A DNA stretch of 64,000 nucleotides from the NCBI RefSeq assembly GCF_900637855.1, contig NZ_LR134440.1, positions 372,001 to 436,000 on the forward strand. Direction: 5' to 3'. How positions within the stretch are numbered: the first letter of the stretch is position 1; each line of letters begins with the position of its first letter. The notes below the pieces were generated by a model. The model ran no database searches. It was not told the origin of the DNA and was given only the letters and a program-made list of their open reading frames with translations. Positions 53,091 through 63,994 of the stretch are shown in pieces. Origin of the DNA: Neisseria animaloris. GTDB taxonomy: Bacteria; Pseudomonadota; Gammaproteobacteria; Burkholderiales; Neisseriaceae. A program made the translations under genes and the position numbers.

Positions 53091-55193
53091 ATGGCAAAAC
53101 TAAAATCTATAGCCTTAGCCGTTACTGGTGTATCGGCGGTTTCAGGCGCGGCATATAGCCACGCCGCTCCTTCCAACCAAGTAGGGATGGCGATGATGCG
53201 CTTGAACTCATCACTGCTCGACCAAGAACAAAAAAACCTTTCATCCGGTAGTTTGTGGAATGTCATGCGTAAAGATTTCCGCATGGCCGAAGTTAATTCC
53301 GAGCTCGTGCGCCGCCATGAGAGTAAATTCTCTGCGGGCCGTGCTTATTTCGATCGCATAATAAATCGCAGCAAACCCTATATGTACCATATTGCGAATG
53401 AAGTTAAAAAGCGCAATATGCCTGCCGAAATTGCATTACTGCCTTTTATTGAAAGTGCATTTGTTACCAAAGCCAAATCACATGTCGGTGCGTCTGGTTT
53501 ATGGCAGTTTATGCCTGCTACAGGTCGCCACTTTGGATTGGAGCGTACTGCTCTATACGATGGCCGTCATGATGTTTACGCAGCTACGAATGCCGCACTG
53601 AATTACCTTGAATATCTGCACCGCATGTTTGGGGACTGGTCATTGGCCTTGGCTGCCTATAACTGGGGTGAAGGCAACGTAAGCCGTGCTATCAACCGTG
53701 CACGGGCCCAAGGTTTGGCTCCCGTATATGAAAATCTGCGCATGCCTGCAGAAACCCGCAATTATGTTCCCAAACTACTAGCCGTCCGCAATATTGTGAA
53801 AAACCCGCAAGCTTTTGGCATGGGCTTGAGTGAAATTGAGAATAAACCCTACTTTAAAACCGTTAGCATCGACAAGCCGATTGATACAAATGCTATTGCT
53901 CGCTTAGCCAATATTAGTGAAAGCGAATTTTTAGCCCTTAATCCCGCATTCAACGCTCCTGTATTTGTACCCAAAGCAAACCGTAAATTATTACTGCCGG
54001 TTCATGCAACCTCTACCTTTGAAAAAAATTACCGCAATGCCAGACCTGAAACTTTGATTTCCTGGGATTTATACACGGCAGGCGGAAAAACCCGGTTAAG
54101 CAAAATTGCTGCCGAAGCAGGTATGAGTGTTGCAGAGCTCAAGCGACTGAACAATACAAGCCGTAATTCTTTAGCTAACGGACGCAATTTATTGGTTGCA
54201 AAAGGTAGCATCAATAGAAATAACGGTTTTAATTATGTTCGTGTGGATGGAAACACCAGTATTACTCCCGATAGCTATCGTGAAAATACTGCATCACTGC
54301 AGTATGCTGTTAGTCGTACTACTCTCGCAGCCAATGATATCAAGCTATCCGAATCTGAATCGGCTCCTATTGCAATCATATCCAATAAACCGAAAGCTTC
54401 TCCTGAAACTCGTATTGCTACTTCTTCTACCCCAATCTCTATAGCAGCATCTCTCGTTGCAAAAAATGCAGCTCCGGAAGATTTAACTGTTACAGCAAAA
54501 AATAAAACTGAAATTAAAAATATTCAGGAAAACGTATTAGCTGTAGCAGAACCCCTGCCATTACCTACTCAAACGTCAATAGCACCGGCTCCTGAGCCGG
54601 CGCCATCTAAACCTATAGACTTGGCGATATCTGAACCTTTACCATTACCTAACCGCTCTCCTGTGGCTGCCGAATCTGAAGATGCGTTAATGGCTTTGGT
54701 AAATGATACTGAACAAGATCGCATTAATGCTATCGACCGCATTAGAAATACGCTTACCCAGTTGGAAGAAGAAACTGTCACTAAAGCGAGAGTTGATCGT
54801 ATAGTTGCCAGCCGAACCAAACAACAACAACGTACTGAAGCACGTTTAGCGCGTGCTAACGCTGCGGCACAACAAATTGCAGCTACTACTCATCGCGTAG
54901 CTGCAGGTGATACCTTATTTAATATTTCCCAACGCTATAATTTAAGTGTAGCTGATTTGATTACTGTAAATAACATCAAGGGTAACAGTATACGTAAAGG
55001 CCAAATTCTAAAAGTTACTGCAGCCCCTGTACAACGTAATGTAGTACGTAATGTTTCTTACACTGTACGTAAGGGCGACACATTAAATACTATTGCTACT
55101 CGTTTTAATGTTGATGTTAATGATATCCGTCGCTGGAATCGTAACACTCGCTCAGTTACCCCAGGTCAACGCTTGAAACTGATAGGAAGCTGA
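53091..55193 (+). CDS. mltD: Membrane-bound lytic transglycosylase D, LysM-containing
   Basis: Periplasmic enzyme that cleaves peptidoglycan glycan strands. The 700 residues start with a signal peptide (ALAVTGVSAVSGAAYSHAA) without the lipobox of E. coli MltD, then the SLT domain with catalytic Glu121 (LPFIESAF) and GLWQFMPATGRHFG. A degenerate LysM is about 335-380, a long low-complexity linker rich in Ser, Ala, Pro and Thr follows, and two clear LysM domains close it (THRVAAGDTLFNISQRYNLS and SYTVRKGDTLNTIATRFNVD). ATG 53091 is chosen because it begins the signal peptide. Confidence 0.92.
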   Translation: MAKLKSIALAVTGVSAVSGAAYSHAAPSNQVGMAMMRLNSSLLDQEQKNLSSGSLWNVMRKDFRMAEVNSELVRRHESKFSAGRAYFDRIINRSKPYMYHIANEVKKRNMPAEIALLPFIESAFVTKAKSHVGASGLWQFMPATGRHFGLERTALYDGRHDVYAATNAALNYLEYLHRMFGDWSLALAAYNWGEGNVSRAINRARAQGLAPVYENLRMPAETRNYVPKLLAVRNIVKNPQAFGMGLSEIENKPYFKTVSIDKPIDTNAIARLANISESEFLALNPAFNAPVFVPKANRKLLLPVHATSTFEKNYRNARPETLISWDLYTAGGKTRLSKIAAEAGMSVAELKRLNNTSRNSLANGRNLLVAKGSINRNNGFNYVRVDGNTSITPDSYRENTASLQYAVSRTTLAANDIKLSESESAPIAIISNKPKASPETRIATSSTPISIAASLVAKNAAPEDLTVTAKNKTEIKNIQENVLAVAEPLPLPTQTSIAPAPEPAPSKPIDLAISEPLPLPNRSPVAAESEDALMALVNDTEQDRINAIDRIRNTLTQLEEETVTKARVDRIVASRTKQQQRTEARLARANAAAQQIAATTHRVAAGDTLFNISQRYNLSVADLITVNNIKGNSIRKGQILKVTAAPVQRNVVRNVSYTVRKGDTLNTIATRFNVDVNDIRRWNRNTRSVTPGQRLKLIGS

Positions 55194-55227
55194 TCATTTC
55201 AATTTCAGCAAAAATTTTAAAATATAA

Positions 55228-55260
55228 AAATACCCAGCTTTATTTTATAGCTGGGTATTT
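55228..55260 (+). terminator. mltD terminator
   Basis: AAATACCCAGCT (55228-55239) pairs with AGCTGGGTATTT (55249-55260), followed by TTTTATATG. Not a DUS pair. Confidence 0.8.
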
Positions 55261-55318
55261 TTTATATGAATATTTTTTCTATTGAGCATTGATAAATTAT
55301 TAAAACTACCGTTTTAGT

Positions 55319-55975
55319 CTACCCTACTAATTGAGGAAATAATGCTTTCACTCCAGCAACAATAATTTCAATAGAAACAGCTGCTAACAGCATACCCATA
55401 ATACGGTTAAGGATAGTTAAGCCTGTATCTCCCAGCCATTTGCTAACACTAATTGCAGTCATTAGTACAGCAAAGCAAATCAAACTAATAATCAAACCAG
55501 CAGCAAGAATAGAAAAAATATCCCAATAATTTTTGGCTGCCGATGCATAAATAATAACCGTAGAAATTCCCCCCGGACCTATCATCATAGGAATAGCCAA
55601 TGGTACTACTGCAATAGCAGCAATATTTTGCACCTGCTTAGGTTGAATGGTAATATCATTACTTTCCTCAGTTCCGACATCCGGTTTAGCCGGATTATTG
55701 CCACCATTCATCATAGAAATGGCAATCAATAATACCAAAATACCACCACCCACTTGAAATGAGCCGACACTAATACCCAACAACTTTAAAATTACCCCGC
55801 CAGTCAGGGTAAATGCTGTAATTACAATCAAAACTGTTAATGAAGCTAATTGTGCAACTTTACGGCGCTCTCTTGTGTTGAGATTACGGGTTAAATCTAA
55901 ATAAATCGACAATGCGCCAAAAGGGTTAATCAACACCATGAAGGCAAGTATCAATTTGCCGATTTCTAGTCCCAT
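55319..55975 (-). CDS. MarC family membrane protein
   Basis: 218 residues with six membrane segments, starting MGLEIGKLILAFMVLINPFGALSIYL, the family opening, then NTRERRKVAQLASLTVLIV and AIPMMIGPGGISTVIIYA. MarC/YhgN proteins were once linked to multiple antibiotic resistance, but the function is unknown. It is followed downstream, across a terminator, by mltD on the other strand; upstream is rodA at a 28-base gap, so it may lie at the end of the cell-shape operon. Confidence 0.9.
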   Translation of the reverse strand: MGLEIGKLILAFMVLINPFGALSIYLDLTRNLNTRERRKVAQLASLTVLIVITAFTLTGGVILKLLGISVGSFQVGGGILVLLIAISMMNGGNNPAKPDVGTEESNDITIQPKQVQNIAAIAVVPLAIPMMIGPGGISTVIIYASAAKNYWDIFSILAAGLIISLICFAVLMTAISVSKWLGDTGLTILNRIMGMLLAAVSIEIIVAGVKALFPQLVG

Positions 55976-56003
55976 TATGTATATCCTTTTATTTATTACT
56001 ATC

Positions 56004-57113
56004 CTAACTGCGGCGCTGATTACCTATACTCATCAATAATGCTAATACCACCATAATCGATAATGTTGCTGTACCACCATAGCTAACCAGTGGTAGCGGA
56101 ACACCAACTACAGGCAAAATACCACTGACCATTCCCATATTCACAAAAGCATAACAAAAAAATGTCATCGTTAATGCACTGGCTAAAGTACGGCTATAAA
56201 GTGTGGGGGCTTTAGCTGCAATATATAAACCGCGTCCAAGAATTAAAAGATAAATTACTAACAACAAAACATTACCGATTAAGCCGAATTCTTCTCCATA
56301 AACTGCAAAAATAAAATCGGTAGTTGCCTCAGGAATGTAGTCTAAATGAGTTTGCGTGCCATTCAGCCATCCTTTTCCCCATACACCACCAGAGCCAATG
56401 GCAATCATCGATTGAATAATATGATAGCCGGCTCCTAACGGATCTTGAGTAGGGTCAAGCAAGGTCATCACTCGAGTTTTCTGGTAATCGTGCATGCCAT
56501 AATTCCAAATTAACGGTAATGCAGCCATAAATCCAATAATGGCAGTAAAAATAACTTTCCAAGGCAACCCTGCAAAAAAAATAACGAATAAACCAGATGC
56601 CATAATCAATGTAGCGGTACCTAGATCGGGTTGTTTTAAAATCAGCCCTCCCGGCACCAATACTAATAGTAATGCTCCTAAATAGTGATACCAGCGTAAT
56701 GACATCTCATATTTTTGAAAATACCAAGCCACCATCATTGGTAGTGCTATTTTCATGATTTCAGACGGCTGAATACGGCCTATACCGATATTCAGCCAAC
56801 GAGTAGAACCATTAACTGTTATTCCCAAAAAATGCACACCTAACAACAAAACCACACCGATTGCATACATTGGCAGGGCAAAAGACGCTAAAACCTGCGT
56901 ACGTGCGCGGGCAATAAACCATAGCAAAATAAAGGCCAATATCGTATGGATAGTTTTATTTTCGAGTTGGCCGATTTCCTGCCCATCAGCAGAATACAGT
57001 AAAAACAGGCTCATAATATAAATAGCCAACATAGCGTAGAACAACCATGGATCCATAGGCTCCCAAATAATGCGTCTAATTTTCCCCAACATAGTTTCTT
57101 CATTTATATTCAT
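56004..57113 (-). CDS. rodA: Rod shape-determining SEDS glycosyltransferase RodA
   Basis: Polymerises peptidoglycan during elongation with PBP2. The 369 residues have ten membrane segments and SEDS landmarks (NGSTRWLNIGIGRIQPSEIMKIA, KQPDLGTATLIMASG, YIPEATTDFIFAVYGEEFG). The start overlaps the mrdA stop (ATGA at 57110-57113). A later start (MLGKIRRI) is possible. The order mreB-mreC-mreD-mrdA-rodA is the canonical elongation operon. Confidence 0.95.
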   Translation of the reverse strand: MNINEETMLGKIRRIIWEPMDPWLFYAMLAIYIMSLFLLYSADGQEIGQLENKTIHTILAFILLWFIARARTQVLASFALPMYAIGVVLLLGVHFLGITVNGSTRWLNIGIGRIQPSEIMKIALPMMVAWYFQKYEMSLRWYHYLGALLLVLVPGGLILKQPDLGTATLIMASGLFVIFFAGLPWKVIFTAIIGFMAALPLIWNYGMHDYQKTRVMTLLDPTQDPLGAGYHIIQSMIAIGSGGVWGKGWLNGTQTHLDYIPEATTDFIFAVYGEEFGLIGNVLLLVIYLLILGRGLYIAAKAPTLYSRTLASALTMTFFCYAFVNMGMVSGILPVVGVPLPLVSYGGTATLSIMVVLALLMSIGNQRRS

Positions 57114-59164
57114 TTTACAACTCCAGAGGCCGACTGAATTCTCACAGCGTCATAGGCCGTCTGAAAAACAGATGGAACAGGATTTTTCACAATAGACTCA
57201 CTCGCTGCTTTTGACGCATTACTTTCTACTTGATCCTCCTTAATGGCAACAGATATATCTTTCGGCATATTTTGCCCTGCTTTTAATTTCAATAAATAAA
57301 AATCCGTTAAACCTCGGGCCAACGGCGCAGCACTTGCGCCCCAACCTCCATTTTCAAGCAAAACGGCAATAGCAATCTGTGGCTTTTCAACGGGAGCGAA
57401 TGAAATAAACCAAGCATGGTCGCGGTGCTGCTCTGCAAGTGCTGCAGCATTATACGTCTGCCCCTGCTTAATCTGCACTACCTGTGCCGTACCGGTCTTC
57501 CCTCCCATACTATACGGCATACCGTAACCTATACGATGTGCCGTTCCGCCCGGTTGCAACACTTTGGCCATAGCCTGTTTAATATATTCAAAATTACTTT
57601 GTTGAAATGGGATGATACGAACCGGTTTAGGATCAATCAATGTAATCTCACGACGTTCATGATCTAGTAATTCTTTTACCAAATGTGGTCGATACACTAC
57701 TCCGTTATTAGCTAGTGATGCTGTGGCATGGGCCATTTGTAAGGGCGTGTATGCGTTATAACCCTGCCCGATACTGACTGAAACCATTTCGGATGGATTC
57801 CATGTTCGTGCAGATTCACTCTTGGCATTAGTGAAACGTTTAGCTTTCCATTCTTTAGATGGTAATACGCCTTTATATTCATGCGGTAAATCAATACCTG
57901 TTTGATCTCCCAACCCGAACTCGGCTAAATAAGGAACAGTTTTATCAATACCTAATTCATATCCCAAACGATAGAAAAATGTATCAGAAGAAACTTGAAT
58001 TGCTTTACTTAAGTTAGCAGAACCATGTCCACGCCGTACTGAGTCCCGAAACAAATGGCGTGATCCGGGAATGCTCCAAGCTCCGGGAGCAGGTACCACT
58101 GTATCTTGAGTAATTTTTCCACTCTCCAGCAAAGCCATACCCATGAAAGGTTTAAAAGTGGAACCTGGGGGATATAGTCCTTGAGTTACCCGGTTAATTA
58201 ATGGACGTTCCCAATCTTCATTCAGTCGTTTCCAATTTTCCGTATCAATACCATCAATAAACAGATTAGGATCAAATGAAGGTTTAGAGACAAATGCCAA
58301 AATCCCGCCAGTTTGCGGATCAATAGCAATAATTGCCCCTCTTCGACCGTTTAAAAGACGATCCGCTTCCTGTTGCATACGGATATCCATCGCCAAACGC
58401 AATGTTTGCCCGCTTTTAGAAGGCATAGTTCTTAATATTCTGACCACATTGCCATAAGCATCTTTTTCCACCTCTTGATAACCGGGAGATCCGTGTAGCT
58501 GAAGTTCGTAAAAACTCTCCAGCCCCGATTTACCGATATGAGTGCTTCCTCGATACAAGGCTGTTAAATTATCTTCATCAATCTTTTTCTGATCACGGTC
58601 ACTAATTCGGCCGATATACCCGAGGAAATGGGCAGTCAATTCAGGATAGGGATATTCACGAAATGTACGTGCATTAATTTCGACACCTTTAAAATGATAG
58701 AGCTGTGCAGCCAACCTTGCAGCTTCTTCAGGTTGTAATTTAAGTTTAAGTGGAATATTTTCGTAAGAACGGAACTCTGTACGAAACTTTTTGAAACGCT
58801 TTAAATCACTATCGGTAATTTCCACATAACGACGCAATGCTTCTATCGTATCATCTATTTTGCCTTCTAACTGACTTGGAACTATTTCAAGTGAATACGC
58901 AGGATAATTACGTGCCAACACTACACCGTTTACATCGACAATTTGCCCCCGTATTGGAGCAGTTGGTACTAAAGAAATACGGTTTGTATTAGCTTTAACT
59001 ACGTATTCTTCATGCTTGAATATTTGTAGATAAACAAAACGCCCCAATAACACCATAAAAAGAACCACTATCAGCACAAATGCCACAACCAGCCGGAGAA
59101 AATAATCTCTTTGGCTGGTTGCCGTATCTTGAGCAGGTTTACGATATTGACGAGGTGTTTTCAT
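57110..59164 (-). CDS. mrdA: Penicillin-binding protein 2
   Basis: Transpeptidase of lateral wall synthesis, anchored by one N-terminal helix. From ATG 59164 the protein has 684 residues: membrane helix about 22-45, pedestal to about 270, then SxxK (Ser335 to Lys338 in PPGSTFKPF), SSD (392-394) and KTG in MGGKTGTAQ. The C-terminal tail is Ala/Ser-rich. An upstream in-frame start overlaps mreD more. ATGA overlaps with mreD, so it is translationally coupled. Several beta-lactam resistance-related residues cannot be judged without comparison. Confidence 0.95.
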   Translation of the reverse strand: MKTPRQYRKPAQDTATSQRDYFLRLVVAFVLIVVLFMVLLGRFVYLQIFKHEEYVVKANTNRISLVPTAPIRGQIVDVNGVVLARNYPAYSLEIVPSQLEGKIDDTIEALRRYVEITDSDLKRFKKFRTEFRSYENIPLKLKLQPEEAARLAAQLYHFKGVEINARTFREYPYPELTAHFLGYIGRISDRDQKKIDEDNLTALYRGSTHIGKSGLESFYELQLHGSPGYQEVEKDAYGNVVRILRTMPSKSGQTLRLAMDIRMQQEADRLLNGRRGAIIAIDPQTGGILAFVSKPSFDPNLFIDGIDTENWKRLNEDWERPLINRVTQGLYPPGSTFKPFMGMALLESGKITQDTVVPAPGAWSIPGSRHLFRDSVRRGHGSANLSKAIQVSSDTFFYRLGYELGIDKTVPYLAEFGLGDQTGIDLPHEYKGVLPSKEWKAKRFTNAKSESARTWNPSEMVSVSIGQGYNAYTPLQMAHATASLANNGVVYRPHLVKELLDHERREITLIDPKPVRIIPFQQSNFEYIKQAMAKVLQPGGTAHRIGYGMPYSMGGKTGTAQVVQIKQGQTYNAAALAEQHRDHAWFISFAPVEKPQIAIAVLLENGGWGASAAPLARGLTDFYLLKLKAGQNMPKDISVAIKEDQVESNASKAASESIVKNPVPSVFQTAYDAVRIQSASGVVK

Positions 59165-59664
59165 CGGCGAAGACGGCGTGAATTGAGAATTGTAAGCATG
59201 ACTTTGCTTAGCAACGGCCACAGTAATGCTCCAACGAAAGGCGCAATAAAACCTGGTAAATCAGTAAATCGATGATCATATAACAACCGTATAAATGCCA
59301 ATGCTATACGGTTACAAAGCAAGGCTCCTAATATTGCAACAGCTTGAAAACCGTAACTGTACAATATAATCTGCCTTTGTCGCTGTTGAATGATAAATAT
59401 CATCAACATATAAGATAGTGCATGCATCCCGAGAGGTGCGGCTGTCCCTATATCGATCAATAAACCAATCGGGAAAGCTGCCCCTACACCAATAAGCTGA
59501 GGTCTGTGAAGTGCCCAATAAAGCAAAATCAGTGCAGTAAATTCAGGTAGCCAAAAAAACACTTCAAACGGAAACGGCATAAAATCCAGCAACATAACAA
59601 CAATGAAACTGGAAATGACAATGCGTTTCGGCACACGGCTATGAAAATCTTCAAAATCAGTCAT
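59161..59664 (-). CDS. mreD: Rod shape-determining protein MreD
   Basis: 167 hydrophobic residues with five membrane segments (VISSFIVVMLLDFMPFPFEVFFWLPEFTALILLYWALHRP, IGLLIDIGTAAPLGMHALSYMLMIFI), typical of MreD. It links MreC with the rest of the elongasome at the membrane. Twenty-two bases behind mreC and overlapping mrdA. Confidence 0.93.
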   Translation of the reverse strand: MTDFEDFHSRVPKRIVISSFIVVMLLDFMPFPFEVFFWLPEFTALILLYWALHRPQLIGVGAAFPIGLLIDIGTAAPLGMHALSYMLMIFIIQQRQRQIILYSYGFQAVAILGALLCNRIALAFIRLLYDHRFTDLPGFIAPFVGALLWPLLSKVMLTILNSRRLRR

Positions 59665-59686
59665 AATACAGACTAAAAGTTATGCT

Positions 59687-60541
59687 CTACTGGTGTGTAA
59701 ATAATTGAGAAGGAGGTGTTTGTTGTGGCAAGGTCAACACGTATTTACTGCTTCTAAATGCGGCCAGCGGCATTAATGAAACCTGGTAATACGGCATACC
59801 GGAAGATTTCACCGCCTGCAGAATTTCCGCCACAGGAATTCCTGCGGGATATACGCTGTCCAAACCCGAAGTAACTAAAATATCTTTAGGTCGCAAATCA
59901 GCGTCGGTAGGGAAATAACGTAAATTCACTGTACCACCATTTCCATAAAGAAGGCTTCGTTCCCCTGTTCTAGCAACCATAACAGGAATAACCATTTTAC
60001 TATTGGTAATTAATGTTAATTCGGCACTAAGCGATTGCACTTGCGTTATTTGTCCAATTAAACCGTTCTGATCAATTACCGCATCTCCGGCTCGCAAACC
60101 GCTTTGGCTGCCTTTATTCAAAATCAATTTGTCGGACAGGGGGTCTTTACCATTGGAAATAACTTCTGCACTGCCTGTTACTTGAATACCGTTTTGCTGC
60201 AAACCTTGCAATTTTTTCAATTCACCCAATTCCCGCTGGTGTAATTCAGCTTGGCCAAGTAATGTTTTCAGACGGCCATTTTCAGCTACCAAACGGTGGT
60301 TATCTGCCATTAAATTGGCTTGTGACTGTAAAAAACCATGCGTATATCGATACAACTGTACTGGCTGATTGGCCAACCATTGCAACGGATAAAGCACTGT
60401 TGCCACATATCCTTTAGCATGTTGTACAGCCGAATAACGACTATCCAGCATCATCAAAGCAATACTGACAATAGACAACACAACCAGTTTGCTAATAGGT
60501 TTAATGCCTTTTTGTGCGAAATTTAAAGACGGTTCAGACAT
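59687..60541 (-). CDS. mreC: Cell shape-determining protein MreC
   Basis: 284 residues with a single N-terminal membrane helix, a coiled coil (about 70-110: NLMADNHRLVAENGRLKTLLGQAELHQRELGELKKLQ) and the paired beta-barrel periplasmic region with DAVIDQNGLIGQI and LITNSKMVIPVMVARTGERSLLYGNG. It scaffolds PBP2 and RodA. Twenty-one bases behind mreB. Confidence 0.94.
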   Translation of the reverse strand: MSEPSLNFAQKGIKPISKLVVLSIVSIALMMLDSRYSAVQHAKGYVATVLYPLQWLANQPVQLYRYTHGFLQSQANLMADNHRLVAENGRLKTLLGQAELHQRELGELKKLQGLQQNGIQVTGSAEVISNGKDPLSDKLILNKGSQSGLRAGDAVIDQNGLIGQITQVQSLSAELTLITNSKMVIPVMVARTGERSLLYGNGGTVNLRYFPTDADLRPKDILVTSGLDSVYPAGIPVAEILQAVKSSGMPYYQVSLMPLAAFRSSKYVLTLPQQTPPSQLFTHQ

Positions 60542-60562
60542 AGCTCTGGCAGCATTTCAAAA

Positions 60563-61627
<1,065 letters not shown>

Positions 61628-61758
61628 TCAATAACAATATTTTTTTAAGGCATGCAGAAAGCGGATAGGCATGGCTTTTCAGACGGCCTGTTTGACGTAA
61701 TGCTTACTGAAATTCGCCATGCCGCAGCATTGGTTTTCGGTTATAATTCTTCATTTCA

Positions 61759-61788
61759 TTGAAGAAACACGTAATGATACCTTATATT
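61759..61788 (+). promoter_or_regulatory. gatC promoter
   Basis: TTGAAG (61759-61764) and TATATT (61783-61788) with an 18-base spacer, 35 bases before the ATG of gatC, fit a sigma-70 promoter. Confidence 0.5.
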
Positions 61789-61822
61789 AAGTATTTTGCT
61801 AATCGAAAATTAAGGATTTTTT

Positions 61823-62113
61823 ATGGCCCTGACCTTGAGCGATGTGGAAAAAATTGCCAAACTTTCCCGCCTGAGCCTGACAGATGCTGAAAAAGCGCAA
61901 AACCTTCAAGAATTGAACGACATATTTTCATTGGTTGAAAAAATGCAATCGGTAAATACCGAAGGCATCGAACCGATGGCACATCCTCACGAAGTTGCCC
62001 TGCGTTTGCGTGAAGACAAAGTAACCGAAACCGACCATGCCGCCGAATACCAAGCCGTTGCCCCCGAAGTGCGCAACCGCCTGTATATCGTTCCCCAAGT
62101 TATCGAAGAATAA
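61823..62113 (+). CDS. gatC: Aspartyl/glutamyl-tRNA amidotransferase subunit C
   Basis: 96-residue small subunit that holds GatA and GatB together in the tRNA-dependent amidotransferase. [42 protein letters not shown] and [13 protein letters not shown] are typical. AAGGATTTTT before the ATG. It is upstream of gatA, separated by a DUS pair. Confidence 0.95.
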   Translation: MALTLSDVEKIAKLSRLSLTDAEKAQNLQELNDIFSLVEKMQSVNTEGIEPMAHPHEVALRLREDKVTETDHAAEYQAVAPEVRNRLYIVPQVIEE

Positions 62114-62191
62114 CCGGCACATAAAACACATTTCTTACGGTTAATCAAACCGCCTGTGTGAAACACATACTGTTAATGTAATAGCAATATT

Positions 62192-62233
62192 TTCAGACGG
62201 CCTCCCACCAGCCAATATTTAAGGCCGTCTGAA
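62192..62233. repeat. Outward-facing DUS pair between gatC and gatA
   Basis: TTCAGACGGCCT (62192-62203) and AGGCCGTCTGAA (62222-62233) are inverted but in the opposite orientation from the usual terminator pair. Located within the gat operon; not a T-tract hairpin. Confidence 0.5.
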
Positions 62234-62252
62234 TCATACGGTTGAACATAAA

Positions 62253-63710
62253 ATGACCCAATACACCCTGAAACAAGCCAGCGAATTGCTGCAAGCCCAA
62301 AAAATTTCCGCCACCGAGCTGGCGCAAGAATACCTCAACGCCATTGATGCCCGAAACCCCGCCATCAACGGTTACACCACCCTGAATAAAGAATTAACGC
62401 TTGCCGAAGCCAAAGCCGCAGACGAACGCTTGGCCGCCGGCAACGCAGGTATCCTCACCGGCGTACCCATTGCCTTTAAAGACATCTTTTGCCAACAAGG
62501 TTGGAGAAGCGCGTGTTCCAGCAAAATGCTCGATAACTTCGTTTCCCCCTACACCGCCACCGTCGTACAAAACCTGCTCAACGAAGGCATGGTAACGCTC
62601 GGCCGCACCAATATGGATGAATTCGCCATGGGTTCGACCAACGAAACCTCGTTTGACGGCGCCACTAAAAATCCGTGGAATTTAGAAAACGTGCCCGGCG
62701 GCTCTTCCGGCGGTTCCGCAGCCGTTATCGCTGCCCGCTTGGCACCGGCAGCATTAGGCTCCGACACCGGCGGCTCCATCCGCCAACCCGCTTCGCATTG
62801 CGGCATTACCGGCATCAAACCCACCTACGGCATCGTTTCGCGTTTCGGCATGGTGGCTTACGCCTCCAGCTTCGACCAAGCCGGCCCGATGGCGCAAACA
62901 GCCGAAGACTGCGCCATTCTACTTAATGCCATGGCAAGCTTCGATGAACGCGATTCCACCAGCTTGGAACGTGCTAAAGAAGACTACACCCACAACTTAA
63001 ACCAACCCCTCAAAGGCTTGAAAGTCGGCCTGCCCAAAGAATACTTCGGCGAAGGCATGAGCGCAGACGTACAAAAAGCCATTCAAGCAACCATCGACCT
63101 GCTTAAAGCACAAGGCGCAGAAATGGTAGAAGTGAGCCTGCCGCAAACCGAGCTTTCCATCCCCGCATATTATGTTTTGACCTCGGCCGAAGCCAGCACC
63201 AACTTATCCCGCTACGACGGCGTACGCTACGGCCACCGCGCCGCCCGATTCGGCGACTTGGAAGAAATGTACAGCAACACCCGCGCCGAAGGCTTCGGCA
63301 GCGAAGTCAAACGCCGTATCATGATTGGCACCTACGTTTTGAGCCACGGCTATTACGACGCCTACTACCTCAAAGCCCAAAAACTGCGCCGTTTGGTAAC
63401 CAACGATTTTCAGACGGCCTTACAACAATGCGACATCATCCTCGCACCTACCGCCCCCACCGCCGCACCCAAACTGAACAGCAACATTAACGACCCTGTG
63501 CAGATGTACCTGAGCGACATCTACACCATCGCCGTCAACCTCGCCGGCCTCCCCGCCATGACTCTGCCCGCGGGATTCTCTTCAGACGGCCTGCCGATTG
63601 GCGTACAGTTGATTGGCAATTATTTCGCCGAAGCGAAATTGCTGGGCGTGGCGCATCAGATGCAGCTGGAGAGCGATTGGCATATTAAAACGCCTTCGCA
63701 ATCAATTTAA
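62253..63710 (+). CDS. gatA: Aspartyl/glutamyl-tRNA amidotransferase subunit A
   Basis: 485-residue amidase that releases ammonia from glutamine to convert Glu-tRNA(Gln) or Asp-tRNA(Asn). The Ser-cisSer-Lys triad is in AFKDIFC (Lys) and [22 protein letters not shown], within the amidase signature (about 145-180). Two in-frame DUS copies encode FQTALQ and SSDGLPI. GatB should follow after the short gene at 63725. Confidence 0.96.
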   Translation: MTQYTLKQASELLQAQKISATELAQEYLNAIDARNPAINGYTTLNKELTLAEAKAADERLAAGNAGILTGVPIAFKDIFCQQGWRSACSSKMLDNFVSPYTATVVQNLLNEGMVTLGRTNMDEFAMGSTNETSFDGATKNPWNLENVPGGSSGGSAAVIAARLAPAALGSDTGGSIRQPASHCGITGIKPTYGIVSRFGMVAYASSFDQAGPMAQTAEDCAILLNAMASFDERDSTSLERAKEDYTHNLNQPLKGLKVGLPKEYFGEGMSADVQKAIQATIDLLKAQGAEMVEVSLPQTELSIPAYYVLTSAEASTNLSRYDGVRYGHRAARFGDLEEMYSNTRAEGFGSEVKRRIMIGTYVLSHGYYDAYYLKAQKLRRLVTNDFQTALQQCDIILAPTAPTAAPKLNSNINDPVQMYLSDIYTIAVNLAGLPAMTLPAGFSSDGLPIGVQLIGNYFAEAKLLGVAHQMQLESDWHIKTPSQSI

Positions 63711-63724
63711 ATTGGGAAAACAAT

Positions 63725-63994
63725 ATGAGTATTTGTAAGCAAAACCATCGCTACGCAGATTATTTTAAACAATTGCCAGATAGCCAAAGTCCAGAGCAAG
63801 GCCGGCATCTTTGCGCAGGTTGCGCTTATGACGCTGGTCATTCTGATGGGCTGAATAATATAAAAAAACGTTCTTTATCTGAATTAAACTTACCTTTTAG
63901 TCAAGCAGGTACTGTGAGGCATAAATCTGCACAAGATGCATATAATTTAGGATACAGGGACGGACATCAGAAATTCAAAGATGGTAATGAATAA
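63725..63994 (+). CDS. Small CxxC protein downstream of gatA, function unknown
   Basis: 89 residues: NHRYADYFKQLPDSQSPEQGRHLCAGCAYDAGHSDG, then LPFSQAGTVRHKSAQDAYNLGYRDGHQKF. The single CxxC with nearby histidines suggests a metal site, and two similar tails (DAGHSDG and NLGYRDG) hint at an internal repeat. I do not recognise a family or function. GGGAAAAC precedes the ATG by two or three bases of AT. It is 14 bases after gatA, so in the same operon. The window ends six bases after the stop. Confidence 0.65.
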   Translation: MSICKQNHRYADYFKQLPDSQSPEQGRHLCAGCAYDAGHSDGLNNIKKRSLSELNLPFSQAGTVRHKSAQDAYNLGYRDGHQKFKDGNE

